64,000 nt of DNA from Mammaliicoccus sciuri (GTDB lineage: Bacteria; Bacillota; Bacilli; Staphylococcales; Staphylococcaceae), in assembly GCF_002901825.1 (NCBI RefSeq), contig NZ_PPQD01000018.1, positions 409,132-473,131 on the forward strand, written 5' to 3'. This document shows, in pieces, positions 47,181 to 59,226 of this stretch (position 1 is its first letter; every line of letters starts with the position of its first letter). The position numbers and the translations under genes are program-made. A model generated the notes under the pieces. It had not been told where the DNA came from, made no database searches, and saw only the letters and a list, made by a program, of their open reading frames with translations.

Positions 47181-48576
47181 GTCTAAACCTCACACCTTGA
47201 GCTGTGTCTTCAAGAATAATATTTTGTTCTTTTAGTGCATCTCTAATTTCGTCCGCTCTCTGGAAGTTCTTAGCTTTTCTTGCTTCATTACGTTCTTCAA
47301 TTAATGCTTCAATTTCTTCATCAAGTAATTCATTTTGTTGCTTACCTACTAATGGTACACCGAGAACTTCACTAAAGATTTCATACACTTCTTTGAAACG
47401 ATTAATTGTTTTTGTAGAAGTTGTATTTTCAAGTAAATATTTATTAGCTAATTTATTCAAGTCATACCATGCAGTCATTGCATTAGCTGTATTGAAATCA
47501 TCATCCATAGATGTTTCAAAGTCATTTAATATTTCATTAATACGTTCGATATGTTGTTCTGTTTCATCTTCTTCTAATACAGCATGTTGTGATCTATCAA
47601 CTAATGATTGATAACTGTTTCTAATTCTTTCTAAACCTCTATTAGCTGCTTGTACAAGTTCTAAATCATAGTTTATTGGATTTCTATAGTGCGCACCTAC
47701 CATAAAGAATCTTAATACATCAGGGTCAATTTCTTTTATGATGTCATGAACTAAAATAAAGTTACCTAATGATTTACTCATTTTTTCATTGTTAATATTT
47801 ACAAAACCGTTGTGCATCCAATAATTCGCGAATGTCTTATCATTGTGTGCTTCTGATTGAGCAATTTCATTTTCGTGGTGAGGGAATTGTAAATCTGTTC
47901 CACCAGCATGGATATCAATCGTATCGCCTAAATGTACTTGTGCCATTACAGAACACTCGATGTGCCAACCTGGTCTACCTTCTCCCCATGGGCTATCCCA
48001 CTTAATTTCACCTGGTTTAGCTTTTTTCCATAAAGTGAAGTCTAGTGCATCTTCTTTTTGTTCACCTGATTCTATTCTAGCGCCAACTTTTAAGTCATCT
48101 AATGATTGGTGGCTCAACTTACCGTAATCATCAAAACGTCTTGTACGATAATAAACGTCACCACCACTTTCATACGCATAGCCTTTTTCGACTAATACAG
48201 CTATAAAAGCAATAATATCATCCATGTGATCCATTACTCTTGGGTTCGCTGTTCCACGTTTACAATTTAAAGCACCTGTATCTTTGTAGAATGCTTCAAT
48301 AAAACGATCCGCAATTTCCGGAACTGTTTCACCTAATTCATTTGCAGCTTTGATCAATTTGTCATCAACATCTGTAAAGTTAGATACATATTGTACATCG
48401 TAGCCACGGTATTCTAAATATCTTCTTACGACATCAAATGCTACTGTTGCTCTTGCATTACCAATATGAATGTAGTTGTACACTGTCGGTCCACATACAT
48501 ACATTTTTACTTTTCCTTCTTCGATAGGAATAAATTCTTCTTTTTGTCTTGTTAACGTATTATATAACGTAATCAT
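47173..48576 (-). CDS. cysS: Cysteinyl-tRNA synthetase
   Basis: A 467-residue class I synthetase: HIGH motif [13 protein letters not shown], zinc Cys/His ([21 protein letters not shown]) and KMSKS motif [14 protein letters not shown] 48576 is 9 bases after GGAG; ten upstream codons have no site. It overlaps cysE by 17 bases. Both are under the cysteine T-box upstream. Confidence 0.96.
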   Translation of the reverse strand: MITLYNTLTRQKEEFIPIEEGKVKMYVCGPTVYNYIHIGNARATVAFDVVRRYLEYRGYDVQYVSNFTDVDDKLIKAANELGETVPEIADRFIEAFYKDTGALNCKRGTANPRVMDHMDDIIAFIAVLVEKGYAYESGGDVYYRTRRFDDYGKLSHQSLDDLKVGARIESGEQKEDALDFTLWKKAKPGEIKWDSPWGEGRPGWHIECSVMAQVHLGDTIDIHAGGTDLQFPHHENEIAQSEAHNDKTFANYWMHNGFVNINNEKMSKSLGNFILVHDIIKEIDPDVLRFFMVGAHYRNPINYDLELVQAANRGLERIRNSYQSLVDRSQHAVLEEDETEQHIERINEILNDFETSMDDDFNTANAMTAWYDLNKLANKYLLENTTSTKTINRFKEVYEIFSEVLGVPLVGKQQNELLDEEIEALIEERNEARKAKNFQRADEIRDALKEQNIILEDTAQGVRFRRG

Positions 48577-49201
48577 CAACAATCTCTCCATTCTTCGTCT
48601 TTTCAAGTTGACGTTCTAATTCTTTTAATTGTTCATATATTGGGTCTGGTAAATTTGTATGATTAAAGTTCTTACCAATTTTCAAGCCATCTTGTTTAAC
48701 AATTCTACCTGGAATACCAACTACTGTAGAATAATCTGGTACATCTTTGAGTACGACTGAGTTCGCGCCAATATTTACATTGTTGCCGACTTCAATATTA
48801 CCTAATACTTTGGCACCAGCAGCTATCAGTACATTATCACCTATGTCTGGATGTCTTTTGCCTCGTTCTTTACCTGTCCCACCAAGTGTTACACCTTGGT
48901 AGATCGTTACATTATTGCCGATACGACATGTTTCACCTATTACAATACCCATGCCATGGTCGATGAATAGCCTCTTGCCGATTGTAGCACCTGGATGAAT
49001 TTCAACTCCTGTGAAAAATCGTGCAATTTGGGATATAGATCTTGCTATAAAGTACATTTTTTTCTTAAAGAACCAATTAGCAATCAAATAACTCCATATA
49101 GCATGTAGTCCTGAGTAAGTCATAACGACTTCAAATGAAGATCTTGCTGCAGGGTCTTGATCGAATACCATTTGAATATCATCTTTGACTCGTTTAAACA
49201 T
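48560..49201 (-). CDS. cysE: Serine O-acetyltransferase
   Basis: A 213-residue enzyme making O-acetylserine, the acceptor for sulfide in cysteine synthesis. It has the N-terminal helical domain (about 1-60) and a C-terminal left-handed beta-helix of hexapeptide repeats ([26 protein letters not shown]). GAGGGGGG precedes the ATG. It is the first gene behind the T-box, linking cysteine synthesis with cysS. Confidence 0.95.
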   Translation of the reverse strand: MFKRVKDDIQMVFDQDPAARSSFEVVMTYSGLHAIWSYLIANWFFKKKMYFIARSISQIARFFTGVEIHPGATIGKRLFIDHGMGIVIGETCRIGNNVTIYQGVTLGGTGKERGKRHPDIGDNVLIAAGAKVLGNIEVGNNVNIGANSVVLKDVPDYSTVVGIPGRIVKQDGLKIGKNFNHTNLPDPIYEQLKELERQLEKTKNGEIVDDYVI

Positions 49202-49204
49202 TTA

Positions 49205-49450
49205 AATCCCCCCTCAGATAACAAAAAGGCTCCCCTAACAATAATTGCTAGAGGTGCCTTTTTGCACGGTTCCACTCTTTTTAGCATTTAAAAATGCTCA
49301 CTCTTTTAAATATTAACATCATCATAGTTGTAATAAAGGTGCATTCGTTTAAGTAATGTGGCACATTTTCAGCAACCATGTACTCTCTAATTTCACATTA
49401 ACTCATCTACTTGTCCTTCAAGTCATTTATATAATAATTTCTCGTTCTAA
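49205..49450 (-). ncRNA. T-box riboswitch (cysteine) upstream of cysE-cysS
   Basis: On the minus strand: stem I (AGAGAG and GGTTGCTGAAAATG loop near 49370-49395), candidate specifier codon TGC (49341-49343, in GAATGCACC), antiterminator box GTGGAACCGTGC (49264-49275) and an intrinsic terminator (49222-49265, AAAAAGGC...GCCTTTTT). Uncharged tRNA-Cys would favour antitermination. The position before cysES is the classic one in Bacillus. Confidence 0.88.
49222..49265 (-). terminator. T-box terminator
   Basis: AAAAAGGC and GCCTTTTT with inner pairing CTCTAG-like / TAGGGGA around AATTATTG; it competes with the antiterminator that contains the GTGGAACCG box. Confidence 0.85.
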
Positions 49451-49455
49451 AAAAA

Positions 49456-50910
49456 TCAAACAAAACGTTTTAATCTGTTAAGTACTTTATCTCGACCTAA
49501 TAACGCAATTGTATTAGGTAATTCAGGGCCATGAGTTTGACCTGAAACAGCAACACGTATAGGCATAAATAATTGTTTACCTTTGATGCCTGTTTCTTTT
49601 TGTACAGCTTTAATTGATTTTTTAATTTCTGCTGGTTCAAATGGCTCTAAAGTTTCAAGTTGTTTAACAAGTTCAGCCATAACAGTTGGAACTTGTTCGC
49701 CATCTAAGACTTCTTGTGCTTCATCACTGAAATCAAGATGTTCTCTGAAGAATAACTCAGATAAAGGAACAATTTCTCCTGCATAACTCATTTGTTGTTG
49801 ATATAAACCTACTAAGTCTCTTGCCCAAGATAATTCAGCTTCAGATGGACTTTCAGGTAATAGACCTGCTTTAACCATATGTGGAATTGTCATTTCAAAG
49901 ACTGTTTCAGAATCTTTTTCTTTCATATATTGGTTATTAATCCATTCTAATTTTTTCTTATCAAAGAATGCTGGTGATTTAGAAAGACGTTTTTCATCGA
50001 AGATTTTAATAAATTCTTCTTTAGAGAAGATTTCTTCTTCGCCTTCAGGAGACCAGCCTAATAAACCAATAAAGTTAAAGATTGCTTCAGGTAAATAACC
50101 TAAATCTTTATATTGTTCTATAAACTGGAGAATTTGACCATCACGTTTACTTAATTTTTTACGCTCTTCATTAACGATTAATGTCATATGCGCAAACTGT
50201 GGAGGCTCAAATCCAAATGCTTCATAAATCATAAGTTGCTTAGGTGTGTTTGAAATATGATCATCACCACGAATAACGTGTGAAATTTCCATGTAGTAAT
50301 CATCAATCGCAACTGCAAAGTTATAAGTTGGGATGCCATCTTTTTTAACGATTACCCAGTCACCGATACCATTCGAATCAAATGATACTTCACCTTTTAC
50401 GATGTCATCGAATTTATATTCTTTATTTTGTGGCACTCTAAAGCGAATACTTGGTTGTCTACCTTCTGCTTCAAATGCTTCTTGTTCTTCTTTTGTTAAG
50501 TGTGCGTGTTTACCACCATAACGAGGCATTTCACCTCTTGCAATTTGCTCTTCGCGTTCTGCTTCTAATTCTTCTGAAGTCATATAACATTTATATGCTT
50601 TATCTTCAGCTAATAATTTTTCAATTAATGGCTTATAAATGTCGCCACGTTCAGATTGACGATATGGACCGTATCCTCCGTCTTTATTAACAGACTCATC
50701 CCAATCTAAACCTAACCATTCAAGGTTAGAAAATTGCGATGCTTCTCCATCTTCTAAATTTCTGGCTATATCTGTATCTTCAATACGTATAACAAAGTCC
50801 CCATTATAATGTTTCGCAAATAAATAGTTAAATAATGCGGTTCTTGCGTTACCGATGTGTAAGTAACCAGTCGGACTTGGCGCGTATCTTACTCTTACTT
50901 TGTTACTCAT
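49456..50910 (-). CDS. gltX: Glutamyl-tRNA synthetase (also used for Gln tRNA charging)
   Basis: A 484-residue class I synthetase with HIGH motif [18 protein letters not shown] (residues 13-30) and KLSKRDG as the KMSKS equivalent. Firmicutes of this group lack GlnRS, so it is expected to charge both tRNA-Glu and tRNA-Gln before amidotransfer. AGGAGTGAG precedes the ATG. It lies between ispF and the cysE T-box. Confidence 0.96.
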   Translation of the reverse strand: MSNKVRVRYAPSPTGYLHIGNARTALFNYLFAKHYNGDFVIRIEDTDIARNLEDGEASQFSNLEWLGLDWDESVNKDGGYGPYRQSERGDIYKPLIEKLLAEDKAYKCYMTSEELEAEREEQIARGEMPRYGGKHAHLTKEEQEAFEAEGRQPSIRFRVPQNKEYKFDDIVKGEVSFDSNGIGDWVIVKKDGIPTYNFAVAIDDYYMEISHVIRGDDHISNTPKQLMIYEAFGFEPPQFAHMTLIVNEERKKLSKRDGQILQFIEQYKDLGYLPEAIFNFIGLLGWSPEGEEEIFSKEEFIKIFDEKRLSKSPAFFDKKKLEWINNQYMKEKDSETVFEMTIPHMVKAGLLPESPSEAELSWARDLVGLYQQQMSYAGEIVPLSELFFREHLDFSDEAQEVLDGEQVPTVMAELVKQLETLEPFEPAEIKKSIKAVQKETGIKGKQLFMPIRVAVSGQTHGPELPNTIALLGRDKVLNRLKRFV

Positions 50911-50925
50911 CGTCTCACTCCTGTT

Positions 50926-51405
50926 TTATTCTTTACTTGTTAATAATACCACAGCTTGTGCTTGTATGCCTTCTTCTCTTCCTAGAAATCCTAATTTTTC
51001 ATTCGTTGTTGCTTTTACGTTTATATCTTCGATAGACACTTCTAATACTGAAGCAATTAGACTTCTCATTTGATCTATATAAGGTCTGAATTTAGGTTGT
51101 TCCGCTACAATTGTAGCATCTACATTCCCAAGTTTATATCCTTTTTTCAAAACTTGTTCATAAGCTTCTTTAAGCAATAACTTTGAATCTTCATCTTTAA
51201 AAGCTGGGTCTGTATCTGGGAATAGTTTCCCTATATCTCCTAGACTTGCAGCACCTAGAATAGCATCCGTAATTGCATGGAGCAACACATCTGCATCACT
51301 GTGACCTTTTAAACCATGTGTATGTTCAATCTCAAGACCACCAATGATCAATGGTCTTGTCGGATCAAATTCATGCACATCATAACCGTAACCTATTCTA
51401 AACAT
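50926..51405 (-). CDS. ispF: 2-C-methyl-D-erythritol 2,4-cyclodiphosphate synthase
   Basis: A 159-residue trimeric MEP-pathway enzyme. GYDVHEFD (residues 6-13) supplies zinc ligands, with [19 protein letters not shown] holding the third and nucleotide contacts. Length is normal. It overlaps ispD by 8 bases. The presence of IspD/IspF shows that isoprenoid precursors are made, at least partly, by the MEP route, unlike S. aureus, which uses mevalonate. Confidence 0.95.
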   Translation of the reverse strand: MFRIGYGYDVHEFDPTRPLIIGGLEIEHTHGLKGHSDADVLLHAITDAILGAASLGDIGKLFPDTDPAFKDEDSKLLLKEAYEQVLKKGYKLGNVDATIVAEQPKFRPYIDQMRSLIASVLEVSIEDINVKATTNEKLGFLGREEGIQAQAVVLLTSKE

Positions 51406-52084
51406 CGCAAATACCTCGCTTTTCTAGTATAGAATGTGCAATTATTAAATCTTCGTGGGTTGTAATTTTGATATTGTCGTAATCACCATTTGATATGTGT
51501 ACTTTATACCCTGCTCTCTCTACTAACGAAGCATCATCCGTACCTAAGTAATTTTGTGCTTCTGCTTGTTCATAAGCTTTTAAGATAATGTCTCTTTTAA
51601 ACGCTTGAGGTGTTTGAACTTGCCACATCGTTGAGCGATCGTAAGTGTGTTCAACAACACCATTTATAACTTGCTTTATTGTATCCTTAGCTTGAACTGC
51701 TAAAATCACAGCATCTTTTGTTAGGGCATCTTGATATAATTGGTCGATTTTTTCTTGTGTAATAAATGGTCTCGCACCATCATGAACCATCACAACTTCA
51801 GTATCAATCAATACTTTCAAGACTTCATTAATGCTATGTTGTCTTTCTTGACCACCTGGAATGATACCAGCAACTTTACTAAAATCTTTTAAATGTTCTT
51901 CCATTAATTCAACTTCGTCTGGATGCGCAGCAATAAAAATCTGTTCACATGAATCTATTTCTTGAAACACAGCAACAGTTTGACGAATAATTGTTTCACC
52001 ATTAATTTCTAGAAATAATTTGTTAATTTCAGTTCCCATCCTTTTACCTTGTCCAGCTGCAGGAATGATTGTCGTAAACCCCAA
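51398..52084 (-). CDS. ispD: 2-C-methyl-D-erythritol 4-phosphate cytidylyltransferase
   Basis: A 228-residue cytidylyltransferase: [16 protein letters not shown] (residues 2-17) binds CTP, with [12 protein letters not shown] and [11 protein letters not shown] (catalytic/substrate) and [15 protein letters not shown] 52084 is the likely start: AGAAGG is 9 bases upstream and it lies 2 bases after the yacL stop; a further TTG at 52105 has no site. Partner of ispF. The gene is fused in position to yacL as in Bacillus. Confidence 0.93.
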   Translation of the reverse strand: MGFTTIIPAAGQGKRMGTEINKLFLEINGETIIRQTVAVFQEIDSCEQIFIAAHPDEVELMEEHLKDFSKVAGIIPGGQERQHSINEVLKVLIDTEVVMVHDGARPFITQEKIDQLYQDALTKDAVILAVQAKDTIKQVINGVVEHTYDRSTMWQVQTPQAFKRDIILKAYEQAEAQNYLGTDDASLVERAGYKVHISNGDYDNIKITTHEDLIIAHSILEKRGICDV

Positions 52085-52085
52085 T

Positions 52086-53144
52086 TTATGACACCTTCTT
52101 CGCAAATATAATTCTACCAGATGAAGTTTGTAGCAAACTCATCACTTCAACAGGAATTGTCTTTCCTATATATTCTCGTCCTTTTTCAATGACAACCATT
52201 GTACCATCATCAAGATAACCAACACCTTGATCATCTTCTTTTCCTATTTTCGTAATTAATAAATCGAAAATATCCCCTTGGTGTAGTACTGGTTTAATCG
52301 CTTCAGATAAATCATTTACATTTAGAACTTTTATGCCTTGTACAGCACATACTTTATTCAAATTATAATCTGTTGTAATGATACTTGCTTGATATCGTTT
52401 AGCTAATTTGATTAAAAGCGCATCTACATCTTTATGTGTAGACGTTGGTTCAATGATTGAAATCGAGAAATCTGTTTTCTTCAATTCATTTAATATATCT
52501 AACCCACGTTGTCCTTTATCACGTTTAACACTGTCTTTCGCATCCGCGATGACTTGTAACTCTTCAATAACACCTTGAGGTACAAGGATTTCTCCATCTA
52601 TAAAATGACACTTCACGACGTCTAATATTCTCCCGTCAATAATGGCACTTGTATCTAAAATTTTGGCGTATTTCGAAGTTGTTTGTCTCGTTAAAGAATT
52701 TGATATACTTTCTGGAAATAATCGTAATATTTCTTCTCGTTTTTGCAAACCAATCTGAAAGCCTAAATAACATAAAAAAGCAGCAATAATAATAGGTAAA
52801 ATATGTTTCAGAACTGGTGCACCGATCATTTCTAATATAAACGAAACCATAACCGCGATCATTAAGCCTATCATGACACCAATAGTAGCGAAGAATATTT
52901 CAAGAATACTCCTTTTTAATAAGTATTTTTCTCCTTGATCAGCCATGTCTACAATTTTATCAATCAAAAACCCAAACAATAGGAAAATAACAACCGCACC
53001 TATAAGACCATCGATATATGGATTTGTGAGTACTTGTTCGGGTTGGATACTAAACGCATTAATCAGTTCTGGAATCACCATAATGCCTAGTGAGGAACCT
53101 ATGACTAAATAACACAGTATGATTAGTCCTTTTAAAATTTTCAT
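52086..53144 (-). CDS. yacL: PIN-TRAM domain membrane protein YacL
   Basis: A 352-residue protein: four N-terminal hydrophobic segments (about residues 1-130), then a PIN nuclease fold beginning ILDTSAIIDGRILDV (about 163-177) with further acidic residues (DALLIKLAKR, TTDYNLNK) and a C-terminal TRAM RNA-binding domain. It is presumed to be a membrane-tethered RNA nuclease; its target is unknown. GGAGG precedes the ATG. Confidence 0.92.
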   Translation of the reverse strand: MKILKGLIILCYLVIGSSLGIMVIPELINAFSIQPEQVLTNPYIDGLIGAVVIFLLFGFLIDKIVDMADQGEKYLLKRSILEIFFATIGVMIGLMIAVMVSFILEMIGAPVLKHILPIIIAAFLCYLGFQIGLQKREEILRLFPESISNSLTRQTTSKYAKILDTSAIIDGRILDVVKCHFIDGEILVPQGVIEELQVIADAKDSVKRDKGQRGLDILNELKKTDFSISIIEPTSTHKDVDALLIKLAKRYQASIITTDYNLNKVCAVQGIKVLNVNDLSEAIKPVLHQGDIFDLLITKIGKEDDQGVGYLDDGTMVVIEKGREYIGKTIPVEVMSLLQTSSGRIIFAKKVS

Positions 53145-53166
53145 ACGTTAACCTCCTAATGGTTAA

Positions 53167-54537
53167 TTATGCATTAAAAGCAATTTTCAATGCTTCTCTT
53201 GTTGTTGATACGCCAATAACTTCTGTACCTTCCGGGAATTCTAAACCTTTAATATTATTTTTAGGTATGATAATACGTTTAAATCCTAATTTAGCCGCTT
53301 CTTGTACACGTTGATCAATTCTAGCAACCCTTCTTACTTCACCTGTTAAGCCAACCTCACCCACGAAACAATCATCACCTTTAGTAGGTTTATCTTGGAA
53401 ACTTGAAGCTATCGCGATAACAATGCTTAAATCTACAGCGGGTTCACTTAATTTTACACCACCGGCAATTTTGATATATGCGTCTTGTTGTTGTAATAAG
53501 AAATTCTCTTTCTTCTCTAATACAGCCATCAATAAGCTTAATCTATTGTGATCAATACCTGTTGCCATTCTTCGTGGATTATGAAAAGTCGTTGGTGTTA
53601 CTAAAGCTTGTACTTCAACTAAAATAGGTCTCGTACCTTCCATAGTTGCCACAATAGTCGAACCCGATACATGTTTCGTTCTTTCTTCTAAGAACATTTC
53701 AGACGGATTTTTAACTTCATTAAGACCCGTTTGCTTCATTTCAAAAATACCCATTTCATTTGTCGAACCAAAACGGTTTTTAACTGCTCTTAATATTCTG
53801 TATGCATGATGTGTATCGCCTTCAAAATATAATACTGTATCAACCATATGTTCTAACAAACGTGGCCCAGCAATTTGTCCATCTTTCGTTACATGTCCTA
53901 CAATAAATGTAGCAATGTTCATTTGTTTTGCGATATGCATTAAATTTTGTGTACATTCTCTAACTTGAGAAACAGAACCTGGAGCAGAAGTAACTTCAGG
54001 GTGGAAGACAGTTTGAATGGAATCTATAACTAATACATCTGGTTTTTCTTTTTGAACCATACTATGTATAATCTCTAAATTCGTTTCAGCATAAACATTT
54101 AATTCTCCTGAATCTTCAACTAATCTTTCAGCTCTTAATTTCGTTTGTCTTACAGATTCTTCACCTGAAACATACAAGACATTTTTTTGTTGAGATAAAG
54201 CCGCACAAATTTGTAATAATAATGTGGATTTACCAATACCAGGGTCACCACCAATAAGTACAAGCGAACCTTCTACAACACCGCCACCTAATACACGATT
54301 AAATTCATTGATTTTAGTCTTAATTCTAGGTGTATCTTCTTCTTTAACGTCTTTTAATTTTTCTATTTTTTGTGCGGGTACATCTGACTTGAATGTATTT
54401 TTAGGACCTTTAGTTTCTTTATGTTCTATTGATTCTTCCATTTGGTTCCATGCACCACAATTAGGGCATTTCCCCATCCATTTTGGAGATTGATATCCGC
54501 AGGCTAAACACTCAAATATTACTTTCTTTTTGGCCAT
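53167..54537 (-). CDS. radA: DNA repair protein RadA
   Basis: A 456-residue branched-DNA helicase of the RecA family: N-terminal C4 zinc finger (CLACG...CPNCG, residues 10-29), Walker [12 protein letters not shown], the RadA-specific KNRFGSTNE motif and a C-terminal Lon-like domain ([15 protein letters not shown]). It promotes branch migration during recombination. Preceded by a terminator after clpC, so radA may have its own promoter. Confidence 0.95.
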   Translation of the reverse strand: MAKKKVIFECLACGYQSPKWMGKCPNCGAWNQMEESIEHKETKGPKNTFKSDVPAQKIEKLKDVKEEDTPRIKTKINEFNRVLGGGVVEGSLVLIGGDPGIGKSTLLLQICAALSQQKNVLYVSGEESVRQTKLRAERLVEDSGELNVYAETNLEIIHSMVQKEKPDVLVIDSIQTVFHPEVTSAPGSVSQVRECTQNLMHIAKQMNIATFIVGHVTKDGQIAGPRLLEHMVDTVLYFEGDTHHAYRILRAVKNRFGSTNEMGIFEMKQTGLNEVKNPSEMFLEERTKHVSGSTIVATMEGTRPILVEVQALVTPTTFHNPRRMATGIDHNRLSLLMAVLEKKENFLLQQQDAYIKIAGGVKLSEPAVDLSIVIAIASSFQDKPTKGDDCFVGEVGLTGEVRRVARIDQRVQEAAKLGFKRIIIPKNNIKGLEFPEGTEVIGVSTTREALKIAFNA

Positions 54538-54622
54538 TCATGTTACCTCCGTATTAATTGAATAGTTATATTTTAAACTTGACTGACATTAAAAACAAAT
54601 TAATATACTTTAAAATCAATAT

Positions 54623-54664
54623 AAAAGCCCGCAAACTATTATGATAAATAGCTTGCGGACTTAT
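54623..54664 (-). terminator. Intrinsic terminator after clpC
   Basis: AAGTCCGCAAGCTATT and AATAGTTTGCGGGCTT pair over about 16 positions with two wobble/mismatch sites around TATCAT, followed by TTATATTG on the minus strand. Confidence 0.8.
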
Positions 54665-54692
54665 TATAATATTAAATTAACATTGTTGATTT

Positions 54693-57155
54693 TTAAGCTT
54701 TTGAAGTTTCTTCTGCTTCTTTATCTTCTTTATGATCTGATAAATCAAATTTAAATTCATCATCTCTATAATCTACAATGACATCTTTACCTACTAAATC
54801 TTGTCCAGATAAGATTAATTCACTTAAATTATCTTCGACGTGTTTTTGAATAGCACGTGTTAATGGTCTTGCACCATATTCTGGATCGAATCCTTCATCA
54901 GCAATTTTTTCTTGTGCTGAATCTGAAAGCGTAATGTGAATACCTTGTTCTGATAATCGTTTCGTTAAGTTACCAGCCATTTTATTCACAATTTCTTTAA
55001 GATGTGTTTTTTCAAGTTTGTGGAAGACAATAATATCATCTACACGGTTTAAGAATTCTGGTCTAAATTGTTGTTTTAATTCATCCATCATAGTTTTTCT
55101 GATAGTTTCGTAATCCGGTCCACTTTCTTTAGCACCGAATCCAACAAATTTAGCATTTTGTAATTCTTGTGCACCAACGTTTGATGTCATGATAATAACA
55201 GTGTTTCTAAAGTCTACTTTACGACCTTTAGAATCTGTTAAGTGACCATCATCTAACACTTGTAACAAGATATTAAATACATCTGGATGTGCTTTTTCAA
55301 TTTCGTCAAATAGGATAACTGAATATGGTTTACGTCTTACATTTTCAGTTAATTGTCCACCATCATCATGACCTACATAACCTGGAGGAGAACCTACTAA
55401 ACGACTGACAGAGTGTTTCTCCATAAACTCACTCATGTCCACTCTTATCATTGCATCTTCTTCACCGAACATCGCATCAGCTAATGTACGTGCAAGTTCA
55501 GTTTTACCAACACCTGTTGGTCCTAAGAATATAAAGCTACCAATTGGTCTCTTAGGATCTTTAAGACCAGCACGAGCACGTCTTACCGCTTTAGAAATAG
55601 ATTTAACTGCATCGTTTTGACCGATTACACGTTCATGTAAGATAGTTTCTAAGTTTAGTAATCGTTCTGACTCAGTTTCGTTTAATTTCGTAATTGGAAT
55701 ACCTGTCCAATTTGCGACAACGACTGCGATATCTTCAGCAGTTACACATGTGTTTTTCTCACCTTGAGCTTTTTTCCATTCGTTTTTAGTATCTTCTAAT
55801 TGTTTTTCAAGTTTAGTTTGTTTATCTCTTAAATTAGCTGCATTTTCAAACTCTTGAGAATGTACGGCAGCATCTTTTTCTTTCTTAACTGTTTCTAATT
55901 CTGATTCAAGTTCTTTAAGACTTGGAGGTGTTGTATAGTTTCTAAGTCTTACTTTAGAACTTGCTTCATCGATTAAGTCGATTGCTTTATCAGGTAGGAA
56001 TCTATCTGAAATGTAACGGTCACTCATATTAACTGCCGCTTCAATCGCTTCATCTGAAATATTAATACGGTGATGCGCTTCGTAACGATCTCTCAAACCT
56101 TTTAAAATCGCAATTGAATCTTCAGTATTTGGTTCATCAACTGTTACAGGTTGGAAACGACGTTCTAATGCTGCATCTTTTTCAATATATTTACGGTATT
56201 CATCTAATGTAGTTGCACCGATACATTGTAGTTCACCACGAGCCAATGCTGGTTTCAAGATGTTTGATGCATCGATAGCACCTTCTGCTCCACCCGCACC
56301 AATAAGTGTGTGTAACTCATCGATGAATAACACGATATTGCCTGCTTGATGAATTTCTTCCATTACTTTTTTAAGTCTTTCTTCAAATTCACCACGATAT
56401 TTAGTACCTGCTACAACAGTACCCATGTCTAATGACATAACGCGTTTACCTTTTAATGTTTCTGGTACTTCGTTTTGTACGATTGCTTGTGCTAATCCTT
56501 CAACGATAGCCGTTTTACCAACACCTGGTTCACCGATTAATACTGGATTGTTTTTAGTTCTTCTACTTAACACTTCAATGACACGCGTAATTTCATCTGA
56601 ACGACCAACTACTGGATCTAACGTACCATCTTGCGCAATGACTGTTAAGTCTCTTGCTAATCCATCTAAAGTTGGTGTTGCTTGATTTTTAGTCGTTTGA
56701 GCATTTTTTGAACCTTGCTCTGGACTGCCTAATGATTTAACGACTTGTGCTCTTGCTTTAGTGATATTCAAATCTAAATTGGCAAATACACGTGCTGCCA
56801 CACCTTCGTTCTCACGAATTAATCCTAATAATAGATGTTCTGTTCCAACAAATGTATGGTTTAACTTTCTCGCTTCATCCATTGAAAGTTCAATCACTTT
56901 TTTAGCTCTTGGTGTGTAATGAATCGCACCAACTTGTTCTTGACCTTGGCCAATTAAATTTTCAACTTCTTTTGTTACTTTTTCTTCAGTAATACCAAAA
57001 GCATCTAGCACTTTAGCTGCTATGCCTTCAGGTTCTTTCATTAAACCTAATAATAAATGTTCCGTACCTATATTTGAATGATTCAATCTCATTGCTTCTT
57101 CTTGTGCATGCGCTAATACGCGTTGCGCACGTTCTGTTAATCTACCAAATAGCAT
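54693..57155 (-). CDS. clpC: ATP-dependent Clp protease ATP-binding subunit ClpC
   Basis: An 820-residue class I AAA+ unfoldase: two N-terminal Clp-N repeats ([19 protein letters not shown]...), Walker [10 protein letters not shown] (NBD1, about residues 205-213), UVR-containing middle domain ([18 protein letters not shown]) and Walker [10 protein letters not shown] (NBD2). Works with ClpP and the adaptor McsB-McsA in stress proteolysis. It is the last gene of the ctsR operon. Confidence 0.97.
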   Translation of the reverse strand: MLFGRLTERAQRVLAHAQEEAMRLNHSNIGTEHLLLGLMKEPEGIAAKVLDAFGITEEKVTKEVENLIGQGQEQVGAIHYTPRAKKVIELSMDEARKLNHTFVGTEHLLLGLIRENEGVAARVFANLDLNITKARAQVVKSLGSPEQGSKNAQTTKNQATPTLDGLARDLTVIAQDGTLDPVVGRSDEITRVIEVLSRRTKNNPVLIGEPGVGKTAIVEGLAQAIVQNEVPETLKGKRVMSLDMGTVVAGTKYRGEFEERLKKVMEEIHQAGNIVLFIDELHTLIGAGGAEGAIDASNILKPALARGELQCIGATTLDEYRKYIEKDAALERRFQPVTVDEPNTEDSIAILKGLRDRYEAHHRINISDEAIEAAVNMSDRYISDRFLPDKAIDLIDEASSKVRLRNYTTPPSLKELESELETVKKEKDAAVHSQEFENAANLRDKQTKLEKQLEDTKNEWKKAQGEKNTCVTAEDIAVVVANWTGIPITKLNETESERLLNLETILHERVIGQNDAVKSISKAVRRARAGLKDPKRPIGSFIFLGPTGVGKTELARTLADAMFGEEDAMIRVDMSEFMEKHSVSRLVGSPPGYVGHDDGGQLTENVRRKPYSVILFDEIEKAHPDVFNILLQVLDDGHLTDSKGRKVDFRNTVIIMTSNVGAQELQNAKFVGFGAKESGPDYETIRKTMMDELKQQFRPEFLNRVDDIIVFHKLEKTHLKEIVNKMAGNLTKRLSEQGIHITLSDSAQEKIADEGFDPEYGARPLTRAIQKHVEDNLSELILSGQDLVGKDVIVDYRDDEFKFDLSDHKEDKEAEETSKA

Positions 57156-57171
57156 AAACTAACCTCCTATT

Positions 57172-58179
57172 TTATATATGTTCTCTTAAAAAGGTTGCTC
57201 TTTGTTCATCTACAGATTGTTCCGAGTCATTACCTTCAAAGAATGGTGTTTGTATTGTAACCATTAAATTATCAAAATTAAAGTTATTACTCTCGATATG
57301 TCCTAAATCTATACCCAGTTTCATTTCACTTAACCTTAATGAAGCTTCTTCAACAGATATTAATTGTGCAGATTTCAATATACCTTTCGCACGATGAACC
57401 CTGTCTTTTGTTTCCATATGATTAAAACGATCAAGTCGTTGTCTAATTTGTTCTTCTTCACTAATGATTTGTTCAACAATTTGCGTTAAATCTTCAATGA
57501 TTTCTTCTTCAGTCTTACCAAGTGTTAATTGATTGGATATTTGATACACATGACCAAGTGCGCCTGTACCTTCACCATAAATACCTCGAATAGTATATCC
57601 AAATCTATTAATAGCTTGTCCTATTCTCTTCATACGTTTCATAATGCTTAATCCTGGTAAGTGCAACATAACACTCGCTCTTAATCCTGTTCCAATGTTT
57701 GTTGGACAAGTCGTTAAAAATCCGTGTTGTTCATCATATGAAATTGTTAGATGTTTATCAAGCTCATCATCTAATTTAGATGCCGTTTCATACAACTCGT
57801 TTAGTACGAGGTTGTGACCCATAACTTGTATTCTAACATGATCTTCTTCGTTGATCATAACGCTTGTTGATTCATCATCATTTAATAATACTGCACCAAA
57901 TTTCTGTTTTGTCAGTGCTGGGCTAATGAGATGCTTGAATACGAGTTTATTCTGTTCAAGTTCACTTAAATCTGATAACTTCGTCAATTTCAATTCTGAT
58001 AATGCTTTACTCACTTTTTCTATTACTTTATTCCCTGTTTCGTCATCTTCTTCATATTTGAGCGGATGAACTTCGTCTTGAAGGTTACGTGCAAGTCTTA
58101 TTCTAGAACTCATGACAATTGGCGTATCTTCTGTTTCTTTCATCCAATCGCTAATATGTTCATTCATATGCTCTTCCAT
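57172..58179 (-). CDS. mcsB: Protein-arginine kinase
   Basis: A 335-residue phosphagen-kinase-fold enzyme that phosphorylates arginines and so tags proteins for ClpCP; it also inactivates Cts[10 protein letters not shown] (residues 24-32) and the catalytic-loop [13 protein letters not shown] with the reactive Cys are present. The ATG overlaps the mcsA stop region (TAAATG), a GAGG sits 8 bases before it, and an internal ATG at codon 5 is an alternative start. Confidence 0.95.
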   Translation of the reverse strand: MEEHMNEHISDWMKETEDTPIVMSSRIRLARNLQDEVHPLKYEEDDETGNKVIEKVSKALSELKLTKLSDLSELEQNKLVFKHLISPALTKQKFGAVLLNDDESTSVMINEEDHVRIQVMGHNLVLNELYETASKLDDELDKHLTISYDEQHGFLTTCPTNIGTGLRASVMLHLPGLSIMKRMKRIGQAINRFGYTIRGIYGEGTGALGHVYQISNQLTLGKTEEEIIEDLTQIVEQIISEEEQIRQRLDRFNHMETKDRVHRAKGILKSAQLISVEEASLRLSEMKLGIDLGHIESNNFNFDNLMVTIQTPFFEGNDSEQSVDEQRATFLREHI

Positions 58180-58716
58180 TTACTCGACCTCACCTTCTGC
58201 TTTCAATGCTTTAATTTCATCTCTTAGAACAGCTGCATCTTCAAAGGCTTGCTCTTCAATTAAGCCTTGTAGTATTTTTTCTTTTTCAGCAATTTGTTGT
58301 TTGAGTTGTATTTTACTTCTTGAAGATACAGGTATTTTACCTGTATGCGCCCCACTGCCCGCTTGAACTCTTCTAATAATTTGCGGTACATCATCTTTAA
58401 AAGTTTCATAGCAGTCATGACAACCAAACTTACCAACTTTAGCAATATCTGTTAAAGTCATGCCACAAGTAGGACAGTGCTTTTCTTCTTGTGGTTGAAC
58501 TTGTTTAAAGTTAATACCATGTTTACCTACTAAATATTGTAGAAATTGATTCACAACAAATTCTTGGTCAAGATTTTGATCACTCATTTGATCATCTTGG
58601 AAATAAAAATGTTCTGAAGCACAGTTTTTACATATCCATTGTTCAGTTTTATGTTTCTTACCTGTTGATGTTAATTGTATTGTTGCTTCTTCTTTACCAC
58701 AAATTTCACAAAGCAT
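58180..58716 (-). CDS. mcsA: McsA, activator of McsB
   Basis: A 178-residue zinc protein: CxxC pairs CEIC (residues 3-6), CKNC, CPTC and CHDC form two zinc sites, followed by a C-terminal UVR motif (KIQLKQQIAEKEKIL...DAAVLRDEIKAL). It activates McsB and contributes to metal-stress tolerance. It lies 14 bases after ctsR. Confidence 0.95.
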   Translation of the reverse strand: MLCEICGKEEATIQLTSTGKKHKTEQWICKNCASEHFYFQDDQMSDQNLDQEFVVNQFLQYLVGKHGINFKQVQPQEEKHCPTCGMTLTDIAKVGKFGCHDCYETFKDDVPQIIRRVQAGSGAHTGKIPVSSRSKIQLKQQIAEKEKILQGLIEEQAFEDAAVLRDEIKALKAEGEVE

Positions 58717-58730
58717 ACTGTCACTCCTTT

Positions 58731-59192
58731 TTAACTATAATGTATGACGGCAAGTATACGTTTCAATATATTTGCTCGAATAATATCTCTATATGGTATT
58801 TCTATTTGCAATGTATCTCTATGAAGCGTTTGAACAATCATTTTTTTCTCTCTATCTGTAATTAAGTCATTTTCATACAAACCATCCACAATTCTAAATG
58901 CATTTGCTTGTGAGATTTGATCACCTGTCAATTCAATTAGATGTCTAATGAATGCTGATTGACTATTCGTTTCAACTTTTGAAATACGAATGTAACCACC
59001 ACCGCCTCTTTTACTTTCAATAGCGTATCCGTGCTCATTTGTAAATCTTGTTTTTATAACATAGTTTAATTGGGAAGGTACACAATCAAACTTTTCAGCA
59101 ATATGTGCACGTTTAATTTCAACGACATCTCCTTGAGCCTCCTCTAGCAATTGCTTTAAGTATTGCTCAATGATATCCGACATGTTGTGCAT
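58731..59192 (-). CDS. ctsR: Transcriptional repressor CtsR
   Basis: A 153-residue repressor: N-terminal winged helix-turn-helix ([16 protein letters not shown]) with the glycine-rich wing tip RGGGGYIRI that enters the DNA minor groove and carries the arginine modified by McsB, then a dimerisation domain. It represses its own operon (ctsR-mcsA-mcsB-clpC) through the heptad operator found immediately upstream. ATG 59192 follows AGAGGTG. Confidence 0.97.
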   Translation of the reverse strand: MHNMSDIIEQYLKQLLEEAQGDVVEIKRAHIAEKFDCVPSQLNYVIKTRFTNEHGYAIESKRGGGGYIRISKVETNSQSAFIRHLIELTGDQISQANAFRIVDGLYENDLITDREKKMIVQTLHRDTLQIEIPYRDIIRANILKRILAVIHYS

Positions 59193-59207
59193 TAATTCAT
59201 CACCTCT

Positions 59208-59224
59208 TTTGACCTTCTTTGACT
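59208..59224 (-). promoter_or_regulatory. CtsR operator
   Basis: AGTCAAAGAAGGTCAAA on the minus strand is a perfect match to the RGTCAAANANRGTCAAA heptad repeat. It lies between the -10 element and the ctsR ribosome site, so it blocks initiation. Confidence 0.9.
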
Positions 59225-59226
59225 AT

